This document shows, piece by piece, positions 22,791 through 33,315 of a stretch of DNA of 64,000 bases. Where the stretch lies: assembly GCA_025175895.1 (NCBI GenBank), contig CM045990.1, positions 59,955,704 to 60,019,703 of the forward strand, written 5' to 3'. This DNA is from Wurfbainia villosa. Its lineage: Eukaryota; Streptophyta; Magnoliopsida; Zingiberales; Zingiberaceae. Each line of letters starts with the position of its first letter. Positions within the stretch are counted from its first letter, which is position 1. Below the pieces are notes generated by a model that was not told where the DNA came from, ran no database searches, and worked only from the letters and a program-made list of their open reading frames with translations. Made by a program: the position numbers and the translations under genes.

Positions 22791-24095
22791 ATCTCCCCCT
22801 TTTTGATGTGTGGCAATCCGTTTAAGTTAGGTAAAAACATTTGATAAGAATTCTAAGGTAAGAAAGCATGTAAACATAAACATGATATAGCAACATGCAA
22901 CTCCCCCTTAATCCATGAAACTCTCTCTACAAATTCTCTCCCCTATCATAAGCATAATCATTTCTCCCCCAAAATATATTCCCTGTTACTTAAACATACA
23001 TTTCTCCCCCTTTGACACCATCAAAAAGATTAATCCTTATTTATAAACTCATGGCATCAAGTGTAATAGAAGGAAAACACCAAAATCATGATTAAAATCT
23101 GAAATCAGAGAATATTTGGCTGTTTTTCAGGCTAGCAGTCGACTGCTATCAGTATGGCAGTCGACTGGCACAATGGATTCCGAAATTCTGGTTTTCTGGG
23201 TGAATTTCAGAAATGCATTAAAAATTCCAGAAAATTTGAAAAATCATGAAATTTTGGGAACACATTTCTTTTAAGTATATCTATCAGTGAAAAATAGGTT
23301 TTCATGAAAAATCATTATATTTCCATGTATTTGCCAAAAATCCATAAGCTTTAAAAACTACTAGGGTTTTGATCAATTTAGTATCAAGTTAACTACCTAG
23401 TTTTTCATCCAATTGTTTCAAAACATGAATACATAGATTTTAGGGTAAGAAATTGTTTTGAAAACATATGAAATATCCAACCATGATCTTTGGGCAATAT
23501 GTCTATGAATTAAACATAAGTCTTCCCCATGATTGGTCTATTATTGCTATGTTGATACTTTAAATGACCATCTAAATGCCATAGGTATTAGTGGACATTT
23601 GTATCATCCTAACATCTCACCCATGCTACGTTTGCAATCAAGTTAGCCTATAGTGAGTGTGAGATGCATCCTAGGGGTATTTGTATATACTTAACCCTTG
23701 TATTCATGCAATTCTATCATGGTTAAGTATCAACCTAACAATCATCATGATCATAAAGGCATATATGAATGAATTCTACATTATGATCATGAAACTCATG
23801 TATTCATTGAATTGTTCTCATGCATTAGGTATTATATCATGATAATAAGCAAAGTATCACCTAAAGCATGATTCAAACCCTATTTCTTATGATTATGTGC
23901 CAAATCACAATATCATAAATCATGATTGCAAACATATGTAGCAACTACATTAATCATCATGATTTATGCATTATTATCTATTTATGGGCACGTTATCATC
24001 ACCCAACACTATTCTAAAAATGTTGTCCCGCCATCCTAAGTCAACCAAAATATGATATAGGTCAATTGCATATGGTTGACTACCCTAGGGGTTTT
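22791..24095 (-). other. 3' untranslated interior of the gag-only SIRE element
   Basis: No coding frame. The functional polypurine tract is at 22791-22806 (minus AAAAAGGGGGAGATTG, next to the LTR). Three further tracts of the same kind (minus AAGGGGGAGTTG, TTGGGGGAGAAATG, AAAGGGGGAGAAATG) lie at about 22899-22911, 22963-22977 and 23003-23018. Two CAGTCGACTG palindromes occur at about 23138-23165. The rest is AT-rich. Confidence 0.8.
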
Positions 24096-25829
24096 CTAAC
24101 CCTTAAGGATGGATTTTGGAACCCAAAATAAGTTCTTTCCTATTGGGTTCACTAAGTATTCCTTGGGGATCCATTTCCTAGATATTACCTTCTTCTTATT
24201 TTGTCCCCTAGCTATTAGGCATTTGTAGGCCTTTTCATTTTTCTTTTCCTTGTAGCCTAGGCCCTTTTTGTTGAAGTTAGCTCTTTGGATCCCTAAGATC
24301 ATGTACAATGTGTTGGAGCCAATTGTGAATTTTTTTAGGGCTTTTGTTAAATAATCTACCTTTTCCCTTAAGGCCCTATTTTCATTTATACATGCATCAC
24401 TAACATCTAATGGCACATAAAGGTCATGTGAGCATGCATCATTTAAGCTAGAAGAAATATTATCATTTAAGCATGCATTTTCTAGCTTATTTTCTAATGC
24501 CTTAATTTGATTAAGCATGCTTTTATTTTTCTTTTTCATTCCAAATAAGTCCTTAGTTAAACTAGAAATTATGGAAACTATTTTCTTAGGAGAGGCTTTC
24601 GTTACCATAGTTTCCATATCCTTTTCTTCGTCTTCGGATGAGGAGGATGTAGACGCTCCCCCTTCACTTGAGCTCTCTCCTCTTGAGCTTGATCCTTCAT
24701 TTTCGGATGAAGAGCAATCCAAGTCATCAAAGGCCATCAAGGCCAAATTGGTGACAAAGGCATTCTCCTCATCCGATGATGATGAGGAGGATGAGGATGG
24801 GTCATCCCAAGTCCTTGCCTTTAGAGCTTTGGTCTTCCCCTTTTCTTTTGTCTTCTTCTCCTCCTCCTTCCTTTTCTTGCTCCCCTTTTTCTTCTTCTTT
24901 TCTTCTTTCTTTTTTTTCTCTTCCTTGCTCTTGTTTAGGAGAGGACAATTGTCCCTTATGTGCCCCTCTCCTTGGCAATTGTAGCATATGACATTCCCCC
25001 TTGGTCTTCTATTCCTATCATGAGATTTATCAAATCTAAAATTCTTAAATGCACGCCTTACCTTCCTTACCATGTAGGCTTCTTCCGTGCTATCCATGGA
25101 GGAGGTGGAGGCTTCATCATCGGAGGAGGAGGGGATCTCTATCTTCTTCTTCCCCTTATTTGCCAACAATGCTACTCCCCTTGAAGGTTGTATTTTTGGC
25201 TCTTCTTGTATTCCTTCAAGCCTAGATTCATGTAATTCCATAGTGGAGAAAAATTCATCTAGAGTACTTACCTCTAGATTCTTTGAAATGTAAAATGAGT
25301 CCACCATTGAACTCCACTTGGATGATCGGGGGAAAGAATCTATGACCTTCATTATCATATCGCGATTTGAGAGCCTTTCTCCTACACTTGTTAGTCCATT
25401 TAAAATTTCTTTGAATCTAGAATGCAAAGAAGTTACCTTTTCTCCCTTTTCTAATTTAATGTTGGATAGTTGGGAGCGGAGGAGATCTCTCCTTGCTAGC
25501 TTCGCCTCGGATGTGCCTTCATGAAGCTCAATTAGCTTCTCCCACATCTCCTTGGCGCTTAGGCATTCTCCTATTCGGTTGATTTCTTGTTGGGGGAGCA
25601 CATTGAAGAGATGATGCTTGACTTTTGAATTTGCAAGGTGCTCTTCCCTTTGCCTTTTGGTCCACCTAGATTTCTCTATTGGCTTCCCCTCTTCATCCCT
25701 AGGCAAAATGAAATCGGATTCCATTGTAATCATAATATCAAAATCCGTTTCGAAAAATACCTCCATTTGCTTCTTCCACCAAGCGAATTCTCCTTCAAAC
25801 TTCGGAGGATGGATGTTGGAGCCGGCCAT
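24096..25829 (-). CDS. gag: Intact SIRE-type gag, 577 aa
   Basis: Capsid/nucleocapsid protein of a Copia retrotransposon, expected to form cytoplasmic particles that package the RNA. It starts MAGSNIHPPKFEGEFAWWKK. Residues 1-210 are the UBN2-like capsid region (FNVLPQQEINRIGECLSAKE; LRSQLSNIKLEKGEKV). The zinc knuckle CYNCQGEGHIRDNC at 282-295 has all four ligands. A Lys-rich stretch follows (about 300-345), then Ser/acid-rich segments (about 350-415), a predicted short coiled coil near 430-460, and a basic end with NPIGKNLFWVPK. There is no stop or frameshift. The frame ends without protease, where autonomous SIREs go on to pol. The ATG lies 48 nt after the primer site. Confidence 0.95.
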   Translation of the reverse strand: MAGSNIHPPKFEGEFAWWKKQMEVFFETDFDIMITMESDFILPRDEEGKPIEKSRWTKRQREEHLANSKVKHHLFNVLPQQEINRIGECLSAKEMWEKLIELHEGTSEAKLARRDLLRSQLSNIKLEKGEKVTSLHSRFKEILNGLTSVGERLSNRDMIMKVIDSFPRSSKWSSMVDSFYISKNLEVSTLDEFFSTMELHESRLEGIQEEPKIQPSRGVALLANKGKKKIEIPSSSDDEASTSSMDSTEEAYMVRKVRRAFKNFRFDKSHDRNRRPRGNVICYNCQGEGHIRDNCPLLNKSKEEKKKKEEKKKKKGSKKRKEEEKKTKEKGKTKALKARTWDDPSSSSSSSSDEENAFVTNLALMAFDDLDCSSSENEGSSSRGESSSEGGASTSSSSEDEEKDMETMVTKASPKKIVSIISSLTKDLFGMKKKNKSMLNQIKALENKLENACLNDNISSSLNDACSHDLYVPLDVSDACINENRALREKVDYLTKALKKFTIGSNTLYMILGIQRANFNKKGLGYKEKKNEKAYKCLIARGQNKKKVISRKWIPKEYLVNPIGKNLFWVPKSILKG

Positions 25830-25876
25830 TTTGAAAGTTGCTTGTTGTGGCAGTTAGTCCTCGACAAGCTTTCCTT

Positions 25877-25889
25877 GGCTCTGATACCA
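25877..25889 (-). promoter_or_regulatory. Primer binding site of the gag-only SIRE element
   Basis: The minus strand reads TGGTATCAGAGCCAAGG two bases after the LTR end (CCCCTACA). Confidence 0.93.
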
Positions 25890-25891
25890 CT

Positions 25892-27112
25892 TGTAGGGGA
25901 TCGGTACGGCCGGCTAGAGGGGGGTGAATAGCCCTTTTCGTTTGGATGCCGGTATTTGCTCGTCTACAAAACTAATTAGCGCAAGCGGAAGACTAATAAA
26001 GACAAGCAAATAGAAATACGAGAAAACAATCGCTAACAAAGAATGTAACGTGGTTCACGGCTACGCCGCTAATCCACGATCCCAATTCGTCCGAGGTGAA
26101 TCACTCCTCCAAAGCCAATCACTATTGGTCTCTCCATTGCACCAAGCTAGGTGGAGGTAACCTTTATAATCAAGATCACTCTTCTTACAATAAGAATGGA
26201 GTAAAAACAAGTAAGAAGAGTTTAGAGCTTGTGGGGCACTAGGAAGATCACTTAGAGCATAAGCATTAGCCTCTCAAAGGCTTACACCCTCTCTTTTTAT
26301 ACAGAGGGCTGATTTCTTCCCGTTGGCCGTCACCAATCGACTGCTGCCCTTGGCAGTCGACTGTCGTCACTACAATGGCCTCCGAACACGTCGGATCCCG
26401 ACCGTTGTAGTCCAACGGAACTCTTGGCAGTCGACTGATGGACCTCACCAGTCGACTGCTGCCTCCGTAGTCGACTGCCCAGTCGGCTATGAGCGGTTCT
26501 GTGCCCGCGATATCCTCTGGCAGTCGACTATTGGGCATAAATCCATTAGTCGGATACCAGTCGAACCCACTCGACTCAGAGAAGTCGACTGCCATTACAT
26601 GGAAGTCGACTGGTGCCGTGTGAAACTCAACCTTAACATAAGTTTGAGCTTCCGGCGGTCGGGTAAACCTTAACCCTTGCGGTCAAGTCTCCGACACTCA
26701 GCCATTCGGCCAAGTTCACCTAATGAGCTACTTACATTTCACTCATTCTCTCATCTCACTCGAAGTCCCTCGCCGAAGCTCTCTTCGTTCGCGGCCACGT
26801 CCCTCGACAGCATCAGGCGCACGACTCTGCAATGCTCCTTCGCGTCTCTTGCCTCCGAAGTCTGCTTCCTTGGCTTCACATCAAGTCATCTCGTCCGGCG
26901 GTCCCTCGGATGCTCCAAGCGCACGGCTTCCGCAAAGTCATCCTTCACCGACTCAAGGACCGAGGTTGTGAGGGTGAACCCGCCAAGGCTCCATGTACGA
27001 ATTACTAAGTCCTGCAAGACTCCAACGCACATATCAAATAACAATGTCATCCTAACTTAAACCCTTTGCCACACACATCAAAACCTTATCATGGCAAGAG
27101 ATTGCCCTAACA
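25892..27112 (-). repeat. 5' LTR of the gag-only SIRE element (1221 bp)
   Basis: Same ends as the 3' LTR. The TATA box (minus CTCTGTATAAAAAGAGAGGG) is at about 26285-26306. Between 26330 and 26610 it carries about ten GTCGAC-type sites, most within CAGTCGACTG. The long open frames on its plus strand are not genes. Confidence 0.93.
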
Positions 27113-27583
27113 GATAAAAGGCAAAAGGAGGGGAGGAGGAAGAGGATCCACAATCATTCCATCAGACACGAAACGAAGACACAGGAGGAGAAGTAGGAGA
27201 GTTATCATCACTTCGTCGGAGAAGAAGAGCAGCGACCCTGATCTTGAGTCGTACGTACTCTTTCTTGTATTTGTAACTAAACTGTAAGAGGTTTTCTCCT
27301 CGACCTCGGGAAGTTTCCTTTCCGTAAACGAGGACATTCATAGTGGAAAGTGCTTGGGCATTGTCCCCGATGAGAGAGCTCACCTCCGTGGAGTAGGAAT
27401 ACTCATTCCGAACCACGTTATATCTTGTGTTCCCATTTCCGCTGTCTGTGTGGGTTTTGCGCTTCCTGACTTCATCTTCTACATTCCTTTTACTGTTGCG
27501 GCCTGTGAGGACCCCCTAAAAGCTTCCTTCGTGCCTTCGTCGCATTGAAAGGGGGTTGAAGGCGAATTTTCCTCGCCGCATCA

Positions 27584-27601
27584 GTTGGCGCCATCTGTGG
27601 G
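27584..27601 (+). promoter_or_regulatory. Primer binding site of the Tat element
   Basis: GTTGGCGCCATCTGTGGG follows the LTR end CATCA directly. TGGCGCC-type sites right after the LTR are usual in Tat and Athila Gypsy elements. I do not assign the tRNA. Confidence 0.8.
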
Positions 27602-27696
27602 AACATTGAGCTGGACGTCGAGATGCAACCGGAAGAGATATAACAGCCGCTGCCTCCGCAGCGGAGGAGCGCCCCATCATCCTCCTACCATCACAG

Positions 27697-28920
27697 TTGA
27701 AGGCCATGATGGACGACGCTATTACGGAGGCCCTTGCTAGAGAAAGGAGAAGGACCGGATATTTGCATCCTCATTCAGGTGAACCTTCTTCCCGAGGCAC
27801 ACCCCCAGAAATGCCTCCTCCATCTCGTACCACCGTCAATGTGGAAGTAGTGCCTGGAGAAGGACTTGGGGGAAGAGCACCTCAGAACACTATGCCCTTA
27901 ACCCAAACTCGAAGGGAAGAACAGGGCGAAAGTCAATCGACCAGACCTCCAGAAGTTTATGAGCCCAGTCCCTTTACCATGGACATCCTCTCTGAAGTCC
28001 CCCCATCCTATTTCCGGAATCCTCAGATCAATAAGTATGATGGCTCAACGGATCCTGAAGAGCACCTATCGCAGTTCGACGGAGCATCTTCGCTCCACTG
28101 TTATATCGATACCCTCAAATGCTGAGTTTTCCGGACCACCTTAACCGGCTCAGCACAAAAATGGTTTAATACTTTGCCTCCGAGATCCATCACTTGTTTC
28201 ACTGATTTTCGGGGGATGTTCAGCCAGGAGTTTGCCAGTTGCAAGGTGTATAAGCCTAACGCCTCTATCTTGATGCACATCACACAAGGGCCCTCGGAAT
28301 TGCTCAGAGGGTACCTTCACCGGTTTACCTCTGCCGCTAGGGGTATTCCTTCTGCCAGAACAGAATCTTTCAGAGTCGTCATTCCGCACGGACTAAATGA
28401 AGGCCCCTTCCTCATCTCCCTCTTGAGGCAACCTGCCAACAGCTATGAGGAGTTGTTAAGTCTTCCAGAACAATTCATCCGTGAGGAGGAACGACTGCAA
28501 GTGCGGAGAGATGAACGTGCTGCCGCAGCAGTCCCGGTCGAAAGAACTCGTCCTGCTGCCCCTCAAGTACCCCCTCGTCGAGGTTATGTGTGACCCTTTC
28601 GACATGAGGTTCATAGGCCTCGACCATTGTTACAGGGCGCTCGCCCTGTACCGCCATTACAAATTATGGCCGCTGAAGCACTTCCTCCTGCAAGGACTTG
28701 GAAGGAGCGGGAGATGGAATTCTATGATCAACAGGGTCTGCTGCAACGACCCTTAGGATATAGGGGGATCCCACGTAACCCCCCCCCCCCGTCCCATTCT
28801 TCTGCCAATATCATACAGAATATGGCCATGCTAGTGGTCGATGCTTCAAGTTACAGGAGGAACTGGATCGCCTCCGAACCGCATATCCGCAATTGCGATT
28901 CCAGATAGGAGGACCAGCAC
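27697..28920 (+). pseudogene. gag: Tat gag (broken)
   Basis: The frame starts MKAMMDDAITEALARERRRT and is Pro/Arg-rich to about residue 110. It then reads PSPFTMDILSEVPPSYFRNP and INKYDGSTDPEEHL, the usual entry to a Retrotrans_gag domain. A TGA at 28123-28125 interrupts it. The frame continues with AQKWFNTLPPRSI and FSQEFASCK, then LRGYLHRFTSAARGI and the end of the domain. A frameshift lies near 28590 and a C-run near 28780 breaks the tail. No clear zinc knuckle remains. The ATG is tentative; the protein may start upstream of 27697. Confidence 0.85.
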
Positions 28921-28999
28921 GGCGAGGCCCCCGACCCGATGTAGCCCGTCCATGGCCGTATAACCAACAACCTCAAGTTACTTTCCCCCAAACACCGTC

Positions 29000-29627
29000 C
29001 TAGGAGGTTGTTTCTCAAGAAGACCCATCAGGTGAGGGCCCCTCATCCAATCTAAATAACACTCCCACACGGGGGGTTATCCATGTTATAGCCGGAGGAC
29101 CCACTGACGGGGACTCCAACCGGGCGCGGAAGTCATATGTCTGTCTCATGGAGAGTTTGGCCATCATCACTGACCAGACTATATAGACTGCATCGCCCAT
29201 TTCATTCGGGCCAGAAGATCTACAAGGTGTCCTATTACCCCACACGGATGCCTTAGTTATCCGAATATCCCTAGCCAATTATGATGTGGCTAGGGTGCTG
29301 GTCGACTCGGGAAGCTCTGTTAATATCCTTTTTTAGGAGGATTTCGGACAGATGCAGCTGAGAAATGCCCAGCTAGAAGATGTGGCTACACCCCTCTTTG
29401 GGTTCGCAGGGCATGTGGTCCACCCTACCGGGCAGATTTTGCTGCCCCTAACTCTGGGCATAAAGGCCAGCCAGAAAACCAGTATTATACCTTTCCTCAT
29501 TGTAGATGCTCCGTCCACTTATAATGCTATTCTTAGTCGTCCTTTCCTTACTATCTTTCAGGCGGTGGCTTCCCCGTACCACCAGAAGTTGAAATTCCCA
29601 GTTGGCCCGCTGATGGGAGAAGTCTGA
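29000..29627 (+). pseudogene. pol: Tat protease domain (broken)
   Basis: The aspartic protease motif VLVDSGSSVNILF lies at about 29299-29337, preceded by ISLANYDVARV and followed by GFAGHVVHPTGQILLPLTLG and the flap-like FLIVDAPSTYNAILSRPFL. A TAG follows NILF and a TGA ends the segment at 29625-29627. In the family the DSG triad is catalytic, and it is intact here. Confidence 0.88.
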
Positions 29628-31268
29628 GGGGAACAGAGGGCCGCCCGTAGCTGTTATGTACAAATGGTTCGGGATGACCAGAAGAAGGCCCGAACCGATG
29701 ATCTCAAAGGGAAACCTATTGTCATTTCTGATGTTTGCATTTTGGAAGAATCTCCCCCCAAAGCAAACAAAATAGAGGAAGGAGAGCTGGTGGAAATTGC
29801 TCCAGGAAAGGCTACACGGGTGGCGCAGCAGCTGGAGGCCAAGGAGGAGCTGGTGGCCTGCTTGAAGAATAACGAAGACATCTTTGCCGGAGACGTGCAT
29901 GATCTCATGGGGATTGACCCTCGTGTGGATGAACACCACCTCAGCATAACCAAAGGGGTCCGACCCGTCCAATAGAAGCGGCGACACTTTGAACCGGAGA
30001 AGGACAAGGTCATAGCTGAAGAGGTGGACAAATTGCTAAAAGCGGGTCACGTGAAGGAAATCCAATTCCCTGAGTGGGTTTCCAATGTAGTCTTGGTCCC
30101 CAAGCCTTCTGGGCAGTGGAGGATGTGTATCGATTTCTGTGATTTGAATAAAGCGTGCCCTAAAGACTGCTACCCCTTGCCTCGTATTGATCAGTTAGTA
30201 GATTCCACTGTAGGATATGAAGTGGTGTTCCTAATGGATGCATACCAAAGATACCATCAAATACCTTTGGCCAAAGAAGATCAAAAGAGGGTTAGCTTTG
30301 TGACTGCAGGAGGGTTATACGCCTATGTGGTGATGTCGTTCAGATTAAAGAATACGGGGGCCACCTATCAGCGCCTCATGGATAAGATTTTTGCAAAGCA
30401 GAAAGGGAAAAATGTGGAAGTCTACGTGGATGACATCTTGGTCAAATCAAAGACCACTCGGGATTTAGTCAAGGATTTAAATGAAACCTTCACTACATTG
30501 AGAAGGTTTAATATGAAGCTAAACCCTAGAAAATACCTGTTCGGGGTAAAAAGCGGCAAGTTCTTGGGGTACATAGTAACTGAGAAGGGGTTGCAAGCCA
30601 ACCCTGAGAAGGTGCAGGCGCTGTGCAACATGAAATCACCCACTAACCTGCGAGAGATCTAGAAGTTAGTGGGCAGGATTATTTCCTTATCCCGATTCAT
30701 AGCCAGATCAGCGGACAAAGGACTGCCTTTCTTCAAGATTCTGTGTAAGGCTACTAAATTTCGATGGGACGATTAATGCGAGCAGGCTTTCTAGGAGTTG
30801 AAGAAATATTTGGCTGGACTCCCCCTGCTAGCCAAACTAGTGGTCGGAGAACCGTTATGGATGTATTTGGCCGTCTCAGAGGGAGCTATTAGCTTAGTTT
30901 TATTGAAACAAGAAGGCTCTCACCAACAACCTATTTATTATACCAGTCATATTCTGAAGGGGGCTGAATTCCGTTATACAGAGCTAGAGAAGTTGGCATA
31001 TATTCTAGTGATGACCGCCCGCAAATTGAGGTCGTACTTTATGTCTCATCCCATCACTGTTCTAACTCACAGCGAATTGGGCAAGGTCGTCACTACGCCC
31101 AATTTCTCCGGAAGATTGGCCAAATGGGTGGTAGAATTAAGCGAATATGATATTCACTACCAACCCCGAATGGTTATCAAGGCCCAAGCTCTCGTTGATT
31201 TTCTAGCGGAGGTACCTTGTGGCCCTGAAGATGGTCCGTCGATAAAAGGGGAAGGATCGGATGCATGA
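29628..31268 (+). pseudogene. pol: Tat reverse transcriptase and first RNase H (broken)
   Basis: RT blocks in order: VDKLLKAGHVKEIQFPEW, VLVPKPSGQWRMCIDF, KDCYPLPRIDQLVDSTVG, FLMDAYQRYHQIPLA and the active site VEVYVDDILVKSK (30415-30450), then NPRKYLFGVKSGKFLGY. The connection and RNase H follow (GEPLWMYLAVSEGAIS; PIYYTSHILKGAEFRYTELE; LTHSELGKVV). Stops TAG at 29973, 30660 and 30792 sit where the family usually has Gln (QQKRRHF, IQKLVGR, FQELKK). One more stop lies near 30775. The GAYSRYH-type motif reads DAYQRYHQI. Confidence 0.9.
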
Positions 31269-31578
31269 AACATATTCGTAGATGGTTCTTCAGAATCTAC
31301 AGGCAGCGGTGTCGGGGTTCTGTTAATTTCCCCTGATAAGGAGGAGACCCGCATAGCCGTACGCCTGGGATATCGGGCGTCCAATAATGAGGCGGAATAT
31401 GAAGCCATTCTAGCAGGATTGCAGGCTGCTATGGCGGTGGGGGCTTCTTCAATTGTAATCCATTCGGATTCCCAGCTGGTGATATCACAACTTCAAGGTT
31501 CTTTCGCTTCGTGAGGAAAAGCTGCACAAGTACTTGAAAGCTTTTGAGAAAGAAAAAGTTCAGTTTTAGCAAGTCCTC
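31269..31578 (+). pseudogene. pol: Second, archaeal-type RNase H of the Tat element
   Basis: FVDGSSESTGSGVGVLLISP, then YRASNNEAEYEAILAGLQAA, then VIHSDSQLVISQL. The D-E-D carboxylates (FVDGS, NEAEYE, HSDSQ) are visible. A second RNase H after the usual one is the diagnostic feature of the Tat lineage. The frame is lost at about 31512. A TAG at 31567-31569 again replaces a Gln codon (FQQVLLKQIP in relatives). Confidence 0.9.
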
Positions 31579-32860
31579 TTGAAGCAAATCCCACGGGAGA
31601 ATAACGGGAAGGTAGATGAATTGGCTCGGGTGGCTAGCGCTATGGAAGGAGTGAAATCAATGGGAACGGTCCATGTGGAAATCCTTACTTCCCTAGTGAT
31701 ATGCAATGTGGAGGAAGCCGCACCCGAACCAAACCTAATTCCTGATTGGAGGGCTGACATCATAGCTTATTTACGGCATGGGAAGGTCCCTGAAGAAAAA
31801 GGAGCGGCATCTGCTTTAATGTGCCGAGCCAGACGGTTCACCCTCTTAAATGGAGACTTATACAAGACATCTTTTGGATGACCCTTATTGAAATGCTTAG
31901 GAAGTGAGGATGCTGAATGGGTGCTTTGGGAGATTCATGAAGGTTGTTGCAGTAATCATCTAGGAGGGAGAGCTTTAGCAAGGAAGGTTCTGTTAACAGG
32001 ATATTTTTGGCCTACTCTCTAACAGGATGCTACTCGCATAGTCCAAACTTGCCCAGCTTGTCAAAAGCATAGCAACCGGTCCGAACAGCCGGCTGAATTA
32101 ATGAAGGTTGTGGTCGCTTCATGTCCTTTTGATCAGTGGGGAATGGATATAGTGGGTCCGATGCCAGTGGCACCTTTACAGAAGAAATTTTTATTGGTGG
32201 TCGTGGATTACTTCTCCAAATGGATGGAAGCAGAGCCCCTGGCCAAAATTACCGAGAATGCTATATTATAATTCTTGTGGAATAATATTTTCTGTCGATA
32301 TGGTATTCCTCGGAGGATAGTTAGTGATAATGGACGTCAGTTCCAAGGTAAAAAGATTAAAGAATGGTGTCAAAGTCTCAACATTTAGCAAGCTTTACTC
32401 AGAGCTCAAGCTAATGGTCAAGTTGTCACTAATAGAATTCTCATTCAAGGGTTCAAATAAACAAAGGGGAATTGGGTGGAAGAATTGCTAATCTTGTGGG
32501 CCTATGAACCACACCAAAAACGAATGAGAGACTCTTTCTTTAGTATATGGGACTAAGTTATTCGTTGAGGCCCTTTTATGAAGCGCTGATAGAGGTGTAT
32601 GAACCGAGTGTAACCAACTTAGTAATCGAGTTGACTTGTGGAAAAAAGTGAGAAGGCGCTTTTAAAGTTTTACAAGGAGTGCTTTTTAATAAGAAGGTGA
32701 TGCCTCAAGATTTTGGAGGGGATTGCTTTGTGTAAAGTTAATCCTGAGAAAAAGTTAGCTCCAAACGGGAAGGACTTATGAAGTAAGCACACATAGGTCA
32801 AAGATATTATCTCAAAGATGACCCAAGGAACTTCACTTTGAATGTCATTCATTTAAAACT
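31579..32860 (+). pseudogene. pol: Tat integrase (broken, catalytic Glu lost)
   Basis: It starts within the linker (KQIPRENNGKVDELARVASA). The HHCC zinc region is at about 31930-32075 (HEGCCSNHLGG, then CPACQKH). The core has GMDIVGPMP (first Asp) and SDNGRQFQG (second Asp). Where the catalytic Glu is expected the sequence reads ANGQVVTNRIL, so the Glu has been lost in a small deletion. At least seven stops occur, including TGA 31879 (at an expected CGA) and TAG 32386 (at an expected CAG). The C-terminal part decays into unreadable sequence by about 32860. Confidence 0.87.
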
Positions 32861-33315
32861 TTTCACATATGAGAAGTGGGGATAGAAGAAGAGGAGTTGA
32901 CTCAAAATTTGTAACTTGATTGTTTTAGTCGATGCAAAGGAACCCGAATTGATTAATGAGCCATTCACAATCGCGATAGATTTCTAATAAACTTGACAAA
33001 GAGAAGAGGATGGAAAGAAAGTGCTATTCCAAGACAATACATCAAGCTATAACTTAAACCGCCAGGATAGCAAAAAGCCAGCCTTCCCAATTTAAAGAGA
33101 AAGTAGGTGTGGAGGAAACTTGATCGTATTTCGACCGCTATTAAACCTGCCTTGATAAGTGGTGCACAGCAGATGATTAGTCGCTTCCGTTCGATGGGTC
33201 GTGGCTCGATCCCCGAAGCCCACGACATTTCTCTGTTGTTTCAAGATTTCTAACGACGTCAACATAGAAGGCCGAGACACCTCCATACGCCAGGATGGAA
33301 ATATCATCTCGAGGA
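32861..33315. other. Junction between sense pol and the antisense genes of the Tat element
   Basis: No recognisable coding sequence. The minus strand may hold the degraded end of the antisense coiled-coil gene at 33316-34870. Confidence 0.4.

Larger units (their letters stand above)
21591..27112 (-). mobile_element. Complete gag-only SIRE-type Copia element (TSD GATAA)
   Basis: Read on the minus strand: 5' LTR (27112-25892), primer site, a single intact gag (25829-24096), 1.3 kb of non-coding sequence, polypurine tract, 3' LTR (22790-21591). GATAA flanks both ends (21586-21590, 27113-27117). The interior is only 3.1 kb and no protease, RT or integrase remnant is visible. Because LTRs, primer site, polypurine tract and duplication are all present, it probably moved in this form, using enzymes from another SIRE element. 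Such gag-only non-autonomous elements are known in plants (BARE-2-like and TR-GAG types have this logic). Confidence 0.93.
20972..27583 (+). repeat. 5' LTR of the Tat element (1085 bp net), interrupted
   Basis: It starts TGATATCGCCGTTACCTC and ends CTCGCCGCATCA, as the 3' LTR does with TGATACCGCC. The gag-only SIRE element is inserted after 21590; the LTR resumes at 27113 with the duplicated GATAA. It carries a 46-bp tandem repeat at 21168-21335. Confidence 0.93.

Noticed and set aside
24517..25184. Plus-strand Ser/Phe-rich ORFs
   Set aside because: Reverse-strand shadows of the Lys/Ser/Glu-rich part of the intact minus-strand SIRE gag.
26266..27060. Overlapping ORFs on both strands of the SIRE 5' LTR
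   Set aside because: They differ between the two LTRs of the same element and reflect GC-rich palindromic sequence.
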